Made by a program: the position numbers and the translations under genes. DNA of 34,733 nt from QNES01 sp023143415. Its GTDB lineage: Bacteria; Pseudomonadota; Gammaproteobacteria; Beggiatoales; Beggiatoaceae. The stretch is from NCBI GenBank assembly GCA_030632725.1, contig DAOVUF010000010.1, positions 1-34,733 on the forward strand, read 5' to 3'. A model generated the notes under the pieces. It saw only the letters and a program-made list of their open reading frames with translations. It was not told where the DNA came from and searched no databases. This document shows, piece after piece, positions 22,741-31,100 of the stretch. Numbering within the stretch: position 1 is the first letter of the stretch; each line of letters begins with the position of its first letter.

Positions 22741-23040
22741 ATGAGATTAAGTCAATTACAACATGATATAATTATTCAGGAAACTAAAAAAATGTTCGGA
22801 ATATCTGTTACCATCAGGCTATTCGGTTCAAGAGTTAATGACAAACTCAAAGGTGGCGATATTGATTTATTTTTAGAGTTTCCAAATAAAAACCCAGATT
22901 TATGGAAAAAAATATTACACTTAAACACGGCACTACAGAAAAGATTAGGAGAACAAAAAATAGACATTATCGCACACCAACTAGGTGAACATTTAAGTGA
23001 ACTACACAAAGAAGCCCTGAAAAATGGAATTATTTTATGA
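22741..23040 (+). CDS. mntA: MntA-type nucleotidyltransferase antitoxin (second copy)
   Basis: A 99-aa minimal nucleotidyltransferase with GS(x9)DxD (G29, S30, D40, D42) in FGSRVNDKLKGGDIDL and a third carboxylate D75 in KIDIIAH. It is a paralogue of the protein at 3120. It overlaps the HEPN gene by 4 bp (ATGA), a classical coupling arrangement. It starts 5 bp after the PLD-like gene, so this toxin-antitoxin pair is embedded in the defence-type operon rather than standing alone. By family knowledge it AMPylates and inactivates HepT. Confidence 0.88.
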   Translation: MRLSQLQHDIIIQETKKMFGISVTIRLFGSRVNDKLKGGDIDLFLEFPNKNPDLWKKILHLNTALQKRLGEQKIDIIAHQLGEHLSELHKEALKNGIIL

Positions 23041-23510
23041 CTGAACCTAACACAAGAATAAAGCAAATTCTCTCGGTGCTTGAAAAAGAGGATATCTTGT
23101 TACAAGATGTCACTAAGCGACTGTTTAATCAAAGTGAACTAAGCCCCACTTGGCTACACAAAACATTGAACACACCGGAAGGAATTGATAGACTTGAGTC
23201 TTTTACCAGCAAGTTTAGTCGAATGCAAGATACATTTACTGATAAACTGCTACCCTTATTTTTAAGGTTATTTGGTGAAGTGCCGGCAACGGCTATAGAC
23301 AACCTTCACCGGTTAGAACAACTCAAATTGATCAATCATGCTGACGCTTGGGTAGAACTGCGACTGTTACGCAATAAATTAGTGCATGAATATGTTGACA
23401 ATACTGAAGAATTATTTAATCATTTGGTATTGGCTAAAGAACTCTCCCTTGAATTACATGACAGTTTTCATAAAATTAAATTAAAAATTCACAAATCGGT
23501 AGCCAAGTAG
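23037..23510 (+). CDS. hepT: HepT-type HEPN RNase toxin (second copy)
   Basis: A 157-aa helical HEPN protein with Rx4HxY: R112, H117, Y119 in RNKLVHEYV. It shares RLESFTSKFSRM with the first HEPN protein but differs in the rest, so the two are old paralogues or separate acquisitions. RNase activity and AMPylation by the adjacent MntA are expected from the family. The next gene, an AAA ATPase, starts 50 bp later, so it may be part of the same transcript. Confidence 0.87.
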   Translation: MTEPNTRIKQILSVLEKEDILLQDVTKRLFNQSELSPTWLHKTLNTPEGIDRLESFTSKFSRMQDTFTDKLLPLFLRLFGEVPATAIDNLHRLEQLKLINHADAWVELRLLRNKLVHEYVDNTEELFNHLVLAKELSLELHDSFHKIKLKIHKSVAK

Positions 23511-23560
23511 CAAGAGTAAAAATCAAAGAGGTAATCAGAACTTCGAATCCTGTTAAAAAC

Positions 23561-24859
23561 ATGAAAATTAAAATTTCCAATTTAGGTTCGATTAAAGAAA
23601 CAGAACTTGAATTGCGCCCCTTAACGGTAATTATTGGTCAAAATAACTCAAATAAGACTTATCTGGCTTATTGTGTTTATGGCATTTTGCAACAATGTTT
23701 ACTGTCTATGGATCGTCTTGATCAAATCAACAATTTAAATTCGCTTATGGGATGGTCTCAATTGGTGAACGAATCCATTCATCAAGAAATTGAACGCCAC
23801 TTATTTGAACGGTTAATTGCTCAATCAACAAACAATGAACTGTTTTTAAAAAAGCCTAAAGCCAATGTAGAAGCCGCTTTTATTGAAACGCTGACAACAG
23901 TATTCAATAAGAATATCTATCGCTTTAAAAGAAAAATCAGTATTTTTTTTCAAGATCATGATAAAAAACTGTTCGCCAACAGCAATTTTTCTCTTTTACC
24001 AGAAACATTTAACGCGCTATTTGATAATCGCATTCCCATTCTTGGGATAGAAGGCAAACCCATTGAAGAACGTATTGCACAGGCATTAATTGATCGTATT
24101 ATTAATACAGTATTACCAAAGCCATTTCTGCTACCAACAGAGCGTAATGCCCTGGTACTCAATTATAAAACGCTTAATAGCCAGCGTTCCAACGGGTTAG
24201 AACACCGCCACTCGCAATTTCATGACAAAATCCAAAAACCTGATGAATCTGTTCAGATTCGTTATCCTCAGCCAGTAGAGGATTTCTTGAGTTTTCTGAA
24301 AAATAGTGAAATCAATAAAAACGGAAAGTTGATTCCAACCACCCCATTTCAAATATTGGCTGATAAAATTGAACGGGATATACTTGACAAGAACCATATT
24401 TTCTATGAATCGACTGTACTTGAAGAGAACGAAATCAAAGTCAAAGGTAAAGAAATCAAAGTCAAAATCAATGACAAACTAACGATTGACTTATATAATG
24501 CCTCCTCCGCAACTAAGCAATTAACGCCTTTATTGTTATATTTACGCTATCGTGCTAAGGAAAACGATTTGCTGATTATAGATGAACCAGAAATGAATTT
24601 GCATCCAAAATCTCAGGCAAAACTGCTTGAAATATTTTGTATTTTGGTTAATCTTGGCGTTAAAGTGTTAATCACGACACATAGCCCTTATCTTGTGGAT
24701 CATCTCAATCGTTTAGTCAATGCCAAAACGGATTATTATCAAACAATCCAAAAACAAGCGAGTGCTTTGGATTCAAAATATTTAAGTGCCTTTCTGACTT
24801 TAGAACAAGTGAATGCTTATGAAATGAAGAATAATCAGTTGCATTTGCTTAAATATTAA
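23561..24859 (+). CDS. AAA ATPase with atypical Walker A (GQNNSNKT)
   Basis: A 432-aa OLD/RecF-like ATPase. It begins MKIKISNLGSIKETELEL, with a P-loop region IIGQNNSNKTYLAYCVYG (24-41) in which N31 replaces the glycine before the lysine of GxxxxGK[ST]. The Walker B is standard (LLIIDEPEMNLHPKSQAKL, about 337-356), with H-loop THSPYLVDHL (about 372-381). The middle region is helical and charged, without a recognised domain or Toprim. It may be a second ATPase sensor for the island. The stop codon lies 3 bp before a MITE (24863-24973), so the element sits at the end of the operon. No Shine-Dalgarno sequence is evident. Confidence 0.8.
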   Translation: MKIKISNLGSIKETELELRPLTVIIGQNNSNKTYLAYCVYGILQQCLLSMDRLDQINNLNSLMGWSQLVNESIHQEIERHLFERLIAQSTNNELFLKKPKANVEAAFIETLTTVFNKNIYRFKRKISIFFQDHDKKLFANSNFSLLPETFNALFDNRIPILGIEGKPIEERIAQALIDRIINTVLPKPFLLPTERNALVLNYKTLNSQRSNGLEHRHSQFHDKIQKPDESVQIRYPQPVEDFLSFLKNSEINKNGKLIPTTPFQILADKIERDILDKNHIFYESTVLEENEIKVKGKEIKVKINDKLTIDLYNASSATKQLTPLLLYLRYRAKENDLLIIDEPEMNLHPKSQAKLLEIFCILVNLGVKVLITTHSPYLVDHLNRLVNAKTDYYQTIQKQASALDSKYLSAFLTLEQVNAYEMKNNQLHLLKY

Positions 24860-24862
24860 CTC

Positions 24863-24973
24863 GTGTCCATCCGGAAACACCTCCAAAGCTAAAGCGTTGA
24901 ACTCCAATCTGCCCATTAATTGGACTCCAACGCTTCAGCTTTGGGATTTAAAAAGCAGTTTCCGGATGGACAC
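24863..24973. mobile_element. 111-bp MITE with 16-bp perfect terminal inverted repeats
   Basis: The ends GTGTCCATCCGGAAAC and GTTTCCGGATGGACAC are exact reverse complements. Flanking TAACT at 24857-24861 and 24974-24978 may be a target duplication. The inside carries the AAAGCTAAAGCGTTGAACTCC / CAACGCTTCAGCTTTGG family also found at 10324-10555. No coding capacity. Confidence 0.8.
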
Positions 24974-25081
24974 TAACTAACCAGTCAGCGAAAAACAATT
25001 TGTCACTAGGTTTCTCAAAGCCATCAAGAGAAACTTAGCATATTAATCATACTGATGGCCAGTGAAAAAAAGAGAGGCATC

Positions 25082-26578
25082 ATGTCTTATCAAAAACCTG
25101 GATTCAGAAAACAATACGAAAATTATATCGGTGGAAAATGGGTTCCCCCAGTTGATGGTGATTATTTTGATGACACTTCCCCTGTTGATGGAAGTTTCAT
25201 TGCTAAAGTGCCAAAATCCAACAGTCGAGATATCGAACTAGCCGTGAAGGCGGCTTGGAAGGCGGCTGAAACTTGGGGTAAAACATCAGTAACAGAACGC
25301 AGTAATCTCTTGTTTAATATCGCCACTCGCTTAGAAGAAAACTTGGAAAATCTTGCCTTGGTAGAAACTTGGGATAATGGTAAAGCGATTAGAGAAACTT
25401 TGGCGGCAGATATTCCATTGGCAATTGATCACTTTCGTTACTTCGGTAGCGTTATTCGTGCTGAATCTGGAAGTGTGAGTGATCTTGATGTCAACACCGT
25501 TTCCATGGAAATCCATGAACCATTAGGAGTAGTTGGTCAGATTATCCCCTGGAACTTCCCAATACTGATGGCGACGTGGAAACTCGCTCCTGCATTAGCG
25601 GCTGGTAACTGTGTGGTTTTAAAACCAGCAGAACAAACACCGGTTTCTCTTCTTTTCGTGATTGAAGCAATTGCTGATTTACTTCCAGCAGGTGTTATTA
25701 ATGTTGTTAATGGCTTCGGACCGGAAGCCGGTAAACCTTTGGCAACTCATCCAGATATTAAGAAAGTGGCATTTACAGGTGAAACAACGACCGGTCGGCT
25801 CATCATGCAATATGCGGCTGAAAATATCATTCCTGTGACTTTAGAACTGGGTGGTAAATCACCAAACATTTTCTTTGAAAGCGTAATGGCAGAGGATGAT
25901 AATTTCCTAGATAAAGCGATTGAGGGGCTTGTCTTGTTTGCTTTTAATCAGGGTGAAGTTTGCACTTGTCCCTCTCGCGCTTTAATCCAAGAAAGTATTT
26001 ATGATGAGTTCATGGAACGGTGTTTAAGGCGTATTGAGGCAATTACCATGGGCGATCCACTTGATACCAGCACGATGATGGGCGCACAAGCCTCAAATGA
26101 TCAGTATGAAAAGATACTGAATTACATTGACATTGGGAAACAAGAAGGAGCGGAACTATTGATGGGTGGTGAGGCTTATAATAATGACACTTACCCCAAT
26201 GGCTACTACATTAAGCCTACTGTATTCAAGGGCAACAATAAGATGCGTATTTTCCAAGAGGAAATATTTGGTCCAGTCTTGAGTGTCACCACATTCAAAG
26301 ATGAAGCCGAAGCATTGGAAATAGCCAATGACACTTTATATGGACTGGGTGCAGGCGTATGGACACGCGATGTGCATCAAATGCAAATATTGGCTCGTGG
26401 CATTGAAGCCGGGCGTGTTTGGTGTAATTGTTACCATGCTTATCCGGCACATGCTTCGTTTGGTGGATATAAAAAATCCGGTATTGGGCGAGAAACTCAT
26501 AAAATGATGCTCAATCATTATCGCCATACCAAGAATGTATTGGTGTCTTATGATAAGAATCCATTAGGATTCTTCTAA
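25082..26578 (+). CDS. NAD-dependent aldehyde dehydrogenase (AldB/ExaC type)
   Basis: A 498-aa cytoplasmic enzyme oxidising an aldehyde, probably acetaldehyde, to the acid. Visible motifs are GQIIPWNFPILMATWKLAPA, the cofactor loop FTGETTTGR, general base E255 in LELGGKSPN, and catalytic C294 in FNQGEVCTCPSR. The C-terminal FGGYKKSGIGRE is also present. The closest type is AldB/ExaC/AcoD, used in ethanol or acetoin catabolism. I favour ATG 25082 because AGAGAGG lies 4 bp before it; ATG 25055 would add nine residues. The adjacent DUF779 gene is a typical companion. A family D hairpin (26615-26656) separates the two. Confidence 0.93.
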   Translation: MSYQKPGFRKQYENYIGGKWVPPVDGDYFDDTSPVDGSFIAKVPKSNSRDIELAVKAAWKAAETWGKTSVTERSNLLFNIATRLEENLENLALVETWDNGKAIRETLAADIPLAIDHFRYFGSVIRAESGSVSDLDVNTVSMEIHEPLGVVGQIIPWNFPILMATWKLAPALAAGNCVVLKPAEQTPVSLLFVIEAIADLLPAGVINVVNGFGPEAGKPLATHPDIKKVAFTGETTTGRLIMQYAAENIIPVTLELGGKSPNIFFESVMAEDDNFLDKAIEGLVLFAFNQGEVCTCPSRALIQESIYDEFMERCLRRIEAITMGDPLDTSTMMGAQASNDQYEKILNYIDIGKQEGAELLMGGEAYNNDTYPNGYYIKPTVFKGNNKMRIFQEEIFGPVLSVTTFKDEAEALEIANDTLYGLGAGVWTRDVHQMQILARGIEAGRVWCNCYHAYPAHASFGGYKKSGIGRETHKMMLNHYRHTKNVLVSYDKNPLGFF

Positions 26579-26614
26579 AGACATAATGATGTGGACAGTT
26601 ATTTCAATCGCGTC

Positions 26615-26656
26615 AAGAAATCCGATTTTTTGAAAAAAGAAAAAATCGGATTTCTA
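26615..26656. repeat. Family D hairpin AAGAAATCCGATT
   Basis: Palindrome AGAAATCCGATTTTTT ... AAAAAATCGGATTTCT between aldehyde dehydrogenase and DUF779. It may weaken read-through but lacks a T tail. Confidence 0.7.
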
Positions 26657-26708
26657 AGTTCAAAAGCAAATAGGGCCGGATAGGTTCATTTCTTTCAATG
26701 GAATTTTT

Positions 26709-27077
26709 ATGTCTATAGAACGGGTATCCGTTACCAAGAAAGCCAAGGCGGTTATAGAACAATTGCGGGAAAAGCATGGGGAGCTAATATTTCATCAAAG
26801 TGGTGGATGTTGTGATGGTTCTGCTCCGATGTGTTTAGCAAAAGGTGATTTGTTGATTGGTTCCAGAGATGTGTGTTTGGGTGAAATTCAGGGTTGCAAC
26901 TTTTATATGGCATCAGATCAATTTGAATATTATAAGAACATGCACATAACAGTTGATGTTTCAAAAGGCAGAGGTTCGAGTTTCTCATTGGAAATCCCGC
27001 TTGGTTTAAGATTTATGGCTATTTCAAGACTTTTTACAGATGATGAATTAAAAAATATTAGACCGATTGAAACTTAG
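26709..27077 (+). CDS. DUF779 family protein
   Basis: A 122-aa protein. It is recognised by ELIFHQSGGCCDGSAPMCLAKGDL (25-48), with a Cys cluster C33, C34 and C42, followed by GSRDVCLGEI and FEYYKNMHITVDVSKGRGSSFSLE. DUF779 genes are regularly found beside AldB-type aldehyde dehydrogenases, as here. The biochemical function is not known; the cysteines suggest metal or thiol chemistry. GGAA lies near the start. Confidence 0.88.
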   Translation: MSIERVSVTKKAKAVIEQLREKHGELIFHQSGGCCDGSAPMCLAKGDLLIGSRDVCLGEIQGCNFYMASDQFEYYKNMHITVDVSKGRGSSFSLEIPLGLRFMAISRLFTDDELKNIRPIET

Positions 27078-27119
27078 TATATTCAGCGCAGGAACAAACT
27101 TAACTTTTTTCGTAACTAA

Positions 27120-27269
27120 CTGATGTTACGCAAAGCGATTCTATTCGAGCTTAGAAATTCTGATTCAGAACAATCGGATTTCTTAAACCTCGTTTCACCG
27201 CTTAGAAATCCGATTTTTGAAAAAAATCGGATTTCTTAAACATCTTGGAAACATAGTGCGTAACATCAG
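27120..27269. mobile_element. MITE-like element with CTGATGTTACGCA ends
   Basis: 13-bp terminal inverted repeats CTGATGTTACGCA and TGCGTAACATCAG enclose two family D hairpins (27146-27192 and 27201-27240) and CATCTTGGAAACATAG. A partial copy with only the right end is at 34184-34304. It directly abuts the next element. Confidence 0.7.
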
Positions 27270-27458
27270 TAACTAACTCAGGGCAACCACAAGGGATTGC
27301 CCCTACATCAGAATATTTTCGTCTGTATTAATAAGAATATTTCAGCCTTTTTTGAAGAAAAACTTTAGGCTAAAATGTTGTAGGGGCATTCGAGGTTAAA
27401 GTGTTTTTAAAGAAAAAACTTTAACCTCGAATCCTTTATGGTTGCCCTGAGTCGTTAC
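27269..27458. mobile_element. Family A element with two inserted hairpins, inverted copy of 4011-4195
   Basis: The arms are GTAACTAACTCAGGGCAACC and GGTTGCCCTGAGTCGTTAC. Inserted are an ATTTCAGCC hairpin (27339-27376, left stem shortened) and a CGAGG hairpin (27388-27432), at the same places as in the 4011-4195 copy read on the other strand. The 27078-27590 gap holds no gene apart from repeats and a GCCCACCCTAC fragment near 27493. Confidence 0.72.
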
Positions 27459-27590
27459 CTTTTTTCAATAGGTGAGCAAGAAAAAGACTTTGCCCACCCT
27501 ACTACTACTAATAAACAATAGGAGAGATAAAGAAAACTAAAAATTATCCACAAAACGTCGTGTCAAACCAAATCATGAAGAGAACAAATA

Positions 27591-28040
27591 ATGACTGATT
27601 TGTCTTATGAAGAATTACAAAAAATGAAAGAGATTATTGCTCAAATGGAAGATTCTGGTACGCCTCAAAGAGGAAACTCTGAAGAAGATGACGAATTTCT
27701 CCAAAAACTAGAGGAGAAAGCAAAACTTTTCTTGTCCAAGGCGCATAATCGGTTCTATAGCGGCGACATTATTCAGTGGAAAAAGGGGCTTAGAAATAAG
27801 AGATATCCTAATGAGGAACAACCGGCTTATGTTATACAACAGCTTGGAAGACCAATTACACAGACAGAAAAGGAGCCTGGAAGCCCATATTATCAAGAAC
27901 CTCTTGATCTTGAATTAGCCGTTTTAGATCAGGAGGGTGACTTGGTTACATTTTATTATGACAGCAGACGATTTCAACTTAAAAAAGGTGGCCATGAAAG
28001 ACAAGAAGAGCTGAAAGAGAGTTCTGAATCTTCAGTTTAA
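27591..28040 (+). CDS. Conserved hypothetical protein
   Basis: A 149-aa soluble acidic protein. The N-terminal 45 residues are helical and Glu-rich. The core reads FYSGDIIQWKKGLRNKRYPN, AYVIQQLGRPI, PGSPYYQEPLDLELAVLDQEGDLVTFYYDSRRF. I have an impression of a recurring bacterial family with a W-x-GL-N-P core and a D-EGD-TFY-DSRRF end, but I know no function. No signal peptide or transmembrane segment. It is flanked by repeats and probably transcribed alone. Confidence 0.7.
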   Translation: MTDLSYEELQKMKEIIAQMEDSGTPQRGNSEEDDEFLQKLEEKAKLFLSKAHNRFYSGDIIQWKKGLRNKRYPNEEQPAYVIQQLGRPITQTEKEPGSPYYQEPLDLELAVLDQEGDLVTFYYDSRRFQLKKGGHERQEELKESSESSV

Positions 28041-28136
28041 CTCGTTTTTTTTCTCGTTCCCACACGCCAGCACTCTATAACTCAAACTCACGAGCGCTTC
28101 AGCGTGTCGGATGCGTAATATACTCTTTTCACTCAT

Positions 28137-28157
28137 TAACTGATAACAACTAACTGA
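28137..28157 (+). promoter_or_regulatory. Three heptamers TAACTGA-TAACAAC-TAACTGA
   Basis: Three consecutive heptamers end one base before the ATG at 28159, the same phase as at 17338-17351. No Shine-Dalgarno sequence is visible. Confidence 0.6.
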
Positions 28158-28158
28158 T

Positions 28159-31100
28159 ATGCAAATAATTGTTTTAGGAATGCATCGTTCCGGTACATCT
28201 GTCGTTGCGCGATTGTTAAATCTGATGGGCGCTTACTTTGCGCCTGAAAGGGTGGAATTGCCCGTGACAAAGGCTAATCCAAAAGGCTATTGGGAACGGC
28301 GAGATGTCATTAATTTGAATGAGGATATCCTAACCGCTTTGGGAATCACTTGGGATAACATTCATCAATTTAAAAGTGCCGAAATGACTGATGATATTAA
28401 AACCCGCTTTGAATCCTTAGCCCGCGAAATCATTTTAGGGCTTGATGCCAATCGCCCTTGGATGCTTAAAGATCCCCGTTTATGCCTATTACTTCCCTTT
28501 TGGCAACCTTTATTTGAAATTCCGGTTTGTGTATATGTTCACCGCAGCCCCCTTCAAGTGGCACAATCGCTAAAAAAACGCGAGGGTTTTCCCCTTCTGT
28601 TAGGCATCGCGTTATGGGAAAAATACAATTTACAGGGTTTAGCAAACACTGCTGATATGCCAAGAATTTTGGTTTCCCATGATGAAATCATGAAAAATCC
28701 CGTTGCGACAGTCAACAAATTATATCAAGATTTACTGGACTGTGAAATTCAAGGGCTACGTTTACCTTCTGATAAAGAAATACAAGCTTTTATTGATCCA
28801 AACCTGTTCCATGAACAGGGGAATGTTCAATTACAAAGTACCTATATTAATAACCAACAAACTCTCTTATTTGATGCCTTTGAAAAGGGGAGTATTTTTC
28901 AGTTAGAACCATTACCTCATCTTTCAGAAGGGGCGGCTGAAATTTTACAAGCCTATAATAATCAATTAGTTGCCAAAGAACAGGCATTACAATATCAACT
29001 GGATATTGCTCAACGTGATGAACAGATAAGCGATTTTCAGAAACAACTTGAAGAACTCAAGCAATCTCTGCAAACGCAAACGGAAGAATTTCAGCACTCT
29101 CTGCAAACGCAAAAAGCAGAAAATGCTAAATATCAAGCCAAAGCAGCGAGTTATCGAAACCAATTATTAGTGGCTGAAAATCAAGCAACGACACTCGAAC
29201 AAGAAATCGGCGAGTTAGGTAATAAAAGACAAGCCTTACAAACTCAATTAACCAGCACCCAAAATACACTCTCTGAAAAAGAGCAAAGCCTTTCAACACA
29301 AGTCCAAGAAACTGAAAAACAGCAGCAAAATACCCAGAAACTAATGTACTGGATTGGTGGATTGGATCAGGATATTAAGGCGATATTCGAGTCGCTGACA
29401 TGGCGTTCTGGTAATTTAATGACTCAAATCGCCCTAAAACTCATGTTCAAAAGGGCAGGGGAAACGGCGCAGGATCATGTTCAAGCTATTTTTGCAGAGA
29501 TTGCGGCATGGAATTTATCTGATCAATCCTGTGAAATACAACAGGTGCCTCCCACAGAACAACAGACACCTTCTAGACTTTCTAAAGTCATTCAGCCAAG
29601 AAGTTATCAAAGTTGGATTAAAAACTATGACACATTAACCCAAAAAACGGTTAAGCGGATGCAACAACTGGTTAAAGAATGGGAAGCACCCCCTTTTATT
29701 TCCATTGTCATGCCAACTTATAATACCGATGAAAAATGGCTAAGGGCGGCTATTGACTCTGTATTACAACAAATCTATCCCAATTGGGAATTATGTATTG
29801 CCGATGATGCTTCTACCAAAGGGCATGTTCGTCGCATTTTGGAAGAATATGCTGAACGCGATAAGCGTATCAAGCTCAAATTTAGAAGTGAAAATGGACA
29901 TATTTCAGCGGCTTCTAATACCGCCTTTGAAATAGTCAACGGGGAATTTGTCGCCTTTTTAGATCATGATGATATGTTGACTCGACACGCACTATTTTGG
30001 GTGGCAAAGGATATTCTTGATTATCCTGATGCGATGCTTTGGTATTCCGATGAAGACAAAATCAATAAAAAAGGCACCCGTTTTAATCCGTATTTTAAAT
30101 CCGACTGGAATCCTGATCTCTTTTTGTCTCATAATCTGATTACACATTTTGCTGTCTATCGAAAAACTTTAATAGAAGATATTGAGGGATTTCGAGAAGG
30201 CTACGAAGGGGCGCAGGATTATGACTTAGTCTTGAGGGCAATTGAACAAATTAGTCCTGCCCAAATTCGTCATATTCCCAGAGTATTGTATCACTGGCGA
30301 GAAATTGCCGGTAGCACCGCCTCTCGCCCAGACGAAAAACCTTATGCGATTATTGCCGCCAAAAAAGCCATCAGCGAACATTTGGAACGGCGTAATATTA
30401 AAGCGCGTGTGACAGAATCACCCGATATTCGGGGAACTATCCGGGTGCAATATGCCCTGCCCGTTCATTTGCCTTTAGTCAGCCTCATTATTCCGACTCG
30501 CAATAGCCTAAAATTTCTGAGTCGTTGTGTCGAAAGCATTTTAAATAAAACGGATTATGAGAATTTTGAAATTCTAATCATCAACAACAATAGCGATGAT
30601 CCAGCCACCTTGGATTATATGCAGCAATTGGAAAAGAATGATAAAGCGCGTATTATTGACTATCCCCATCCCTTCAGCTATGCTGATATGAACAATCAAG
30701 CAGTTGAACAAGCACAAGGTGAAATCATTGGCTTGATCAATAATGACATAGAAGTCATTAACCGTGAATGGCTATCAGAAATGGTCAGTCATGCGGTGCG
30801 CCCAGAAGTCGGTGCTGTCGGTGCAAAATTATGGTATCCCAATAATACTTTACAACATGGCGGCGTTGTTTTGGGTATCGGCGGTGTTGCTGGACATGCG
30901 CATAAAGGTTTTCCACGAGGACATGTGGGTTATTTTGGAAGGGCTGCCCTGATTCAAAATTTTTCGGCGGTAACAGCAGCCTGTATGGTGATGCGTAAAA
31001 CCAACTTTTTAGCGGTGGGCGGTTTAGATGCAGAGCATCTAGGAACGGCTTTGAATGATGTCGATTTATGCTTAAAATTGAATGAACATAATTTACGGAT

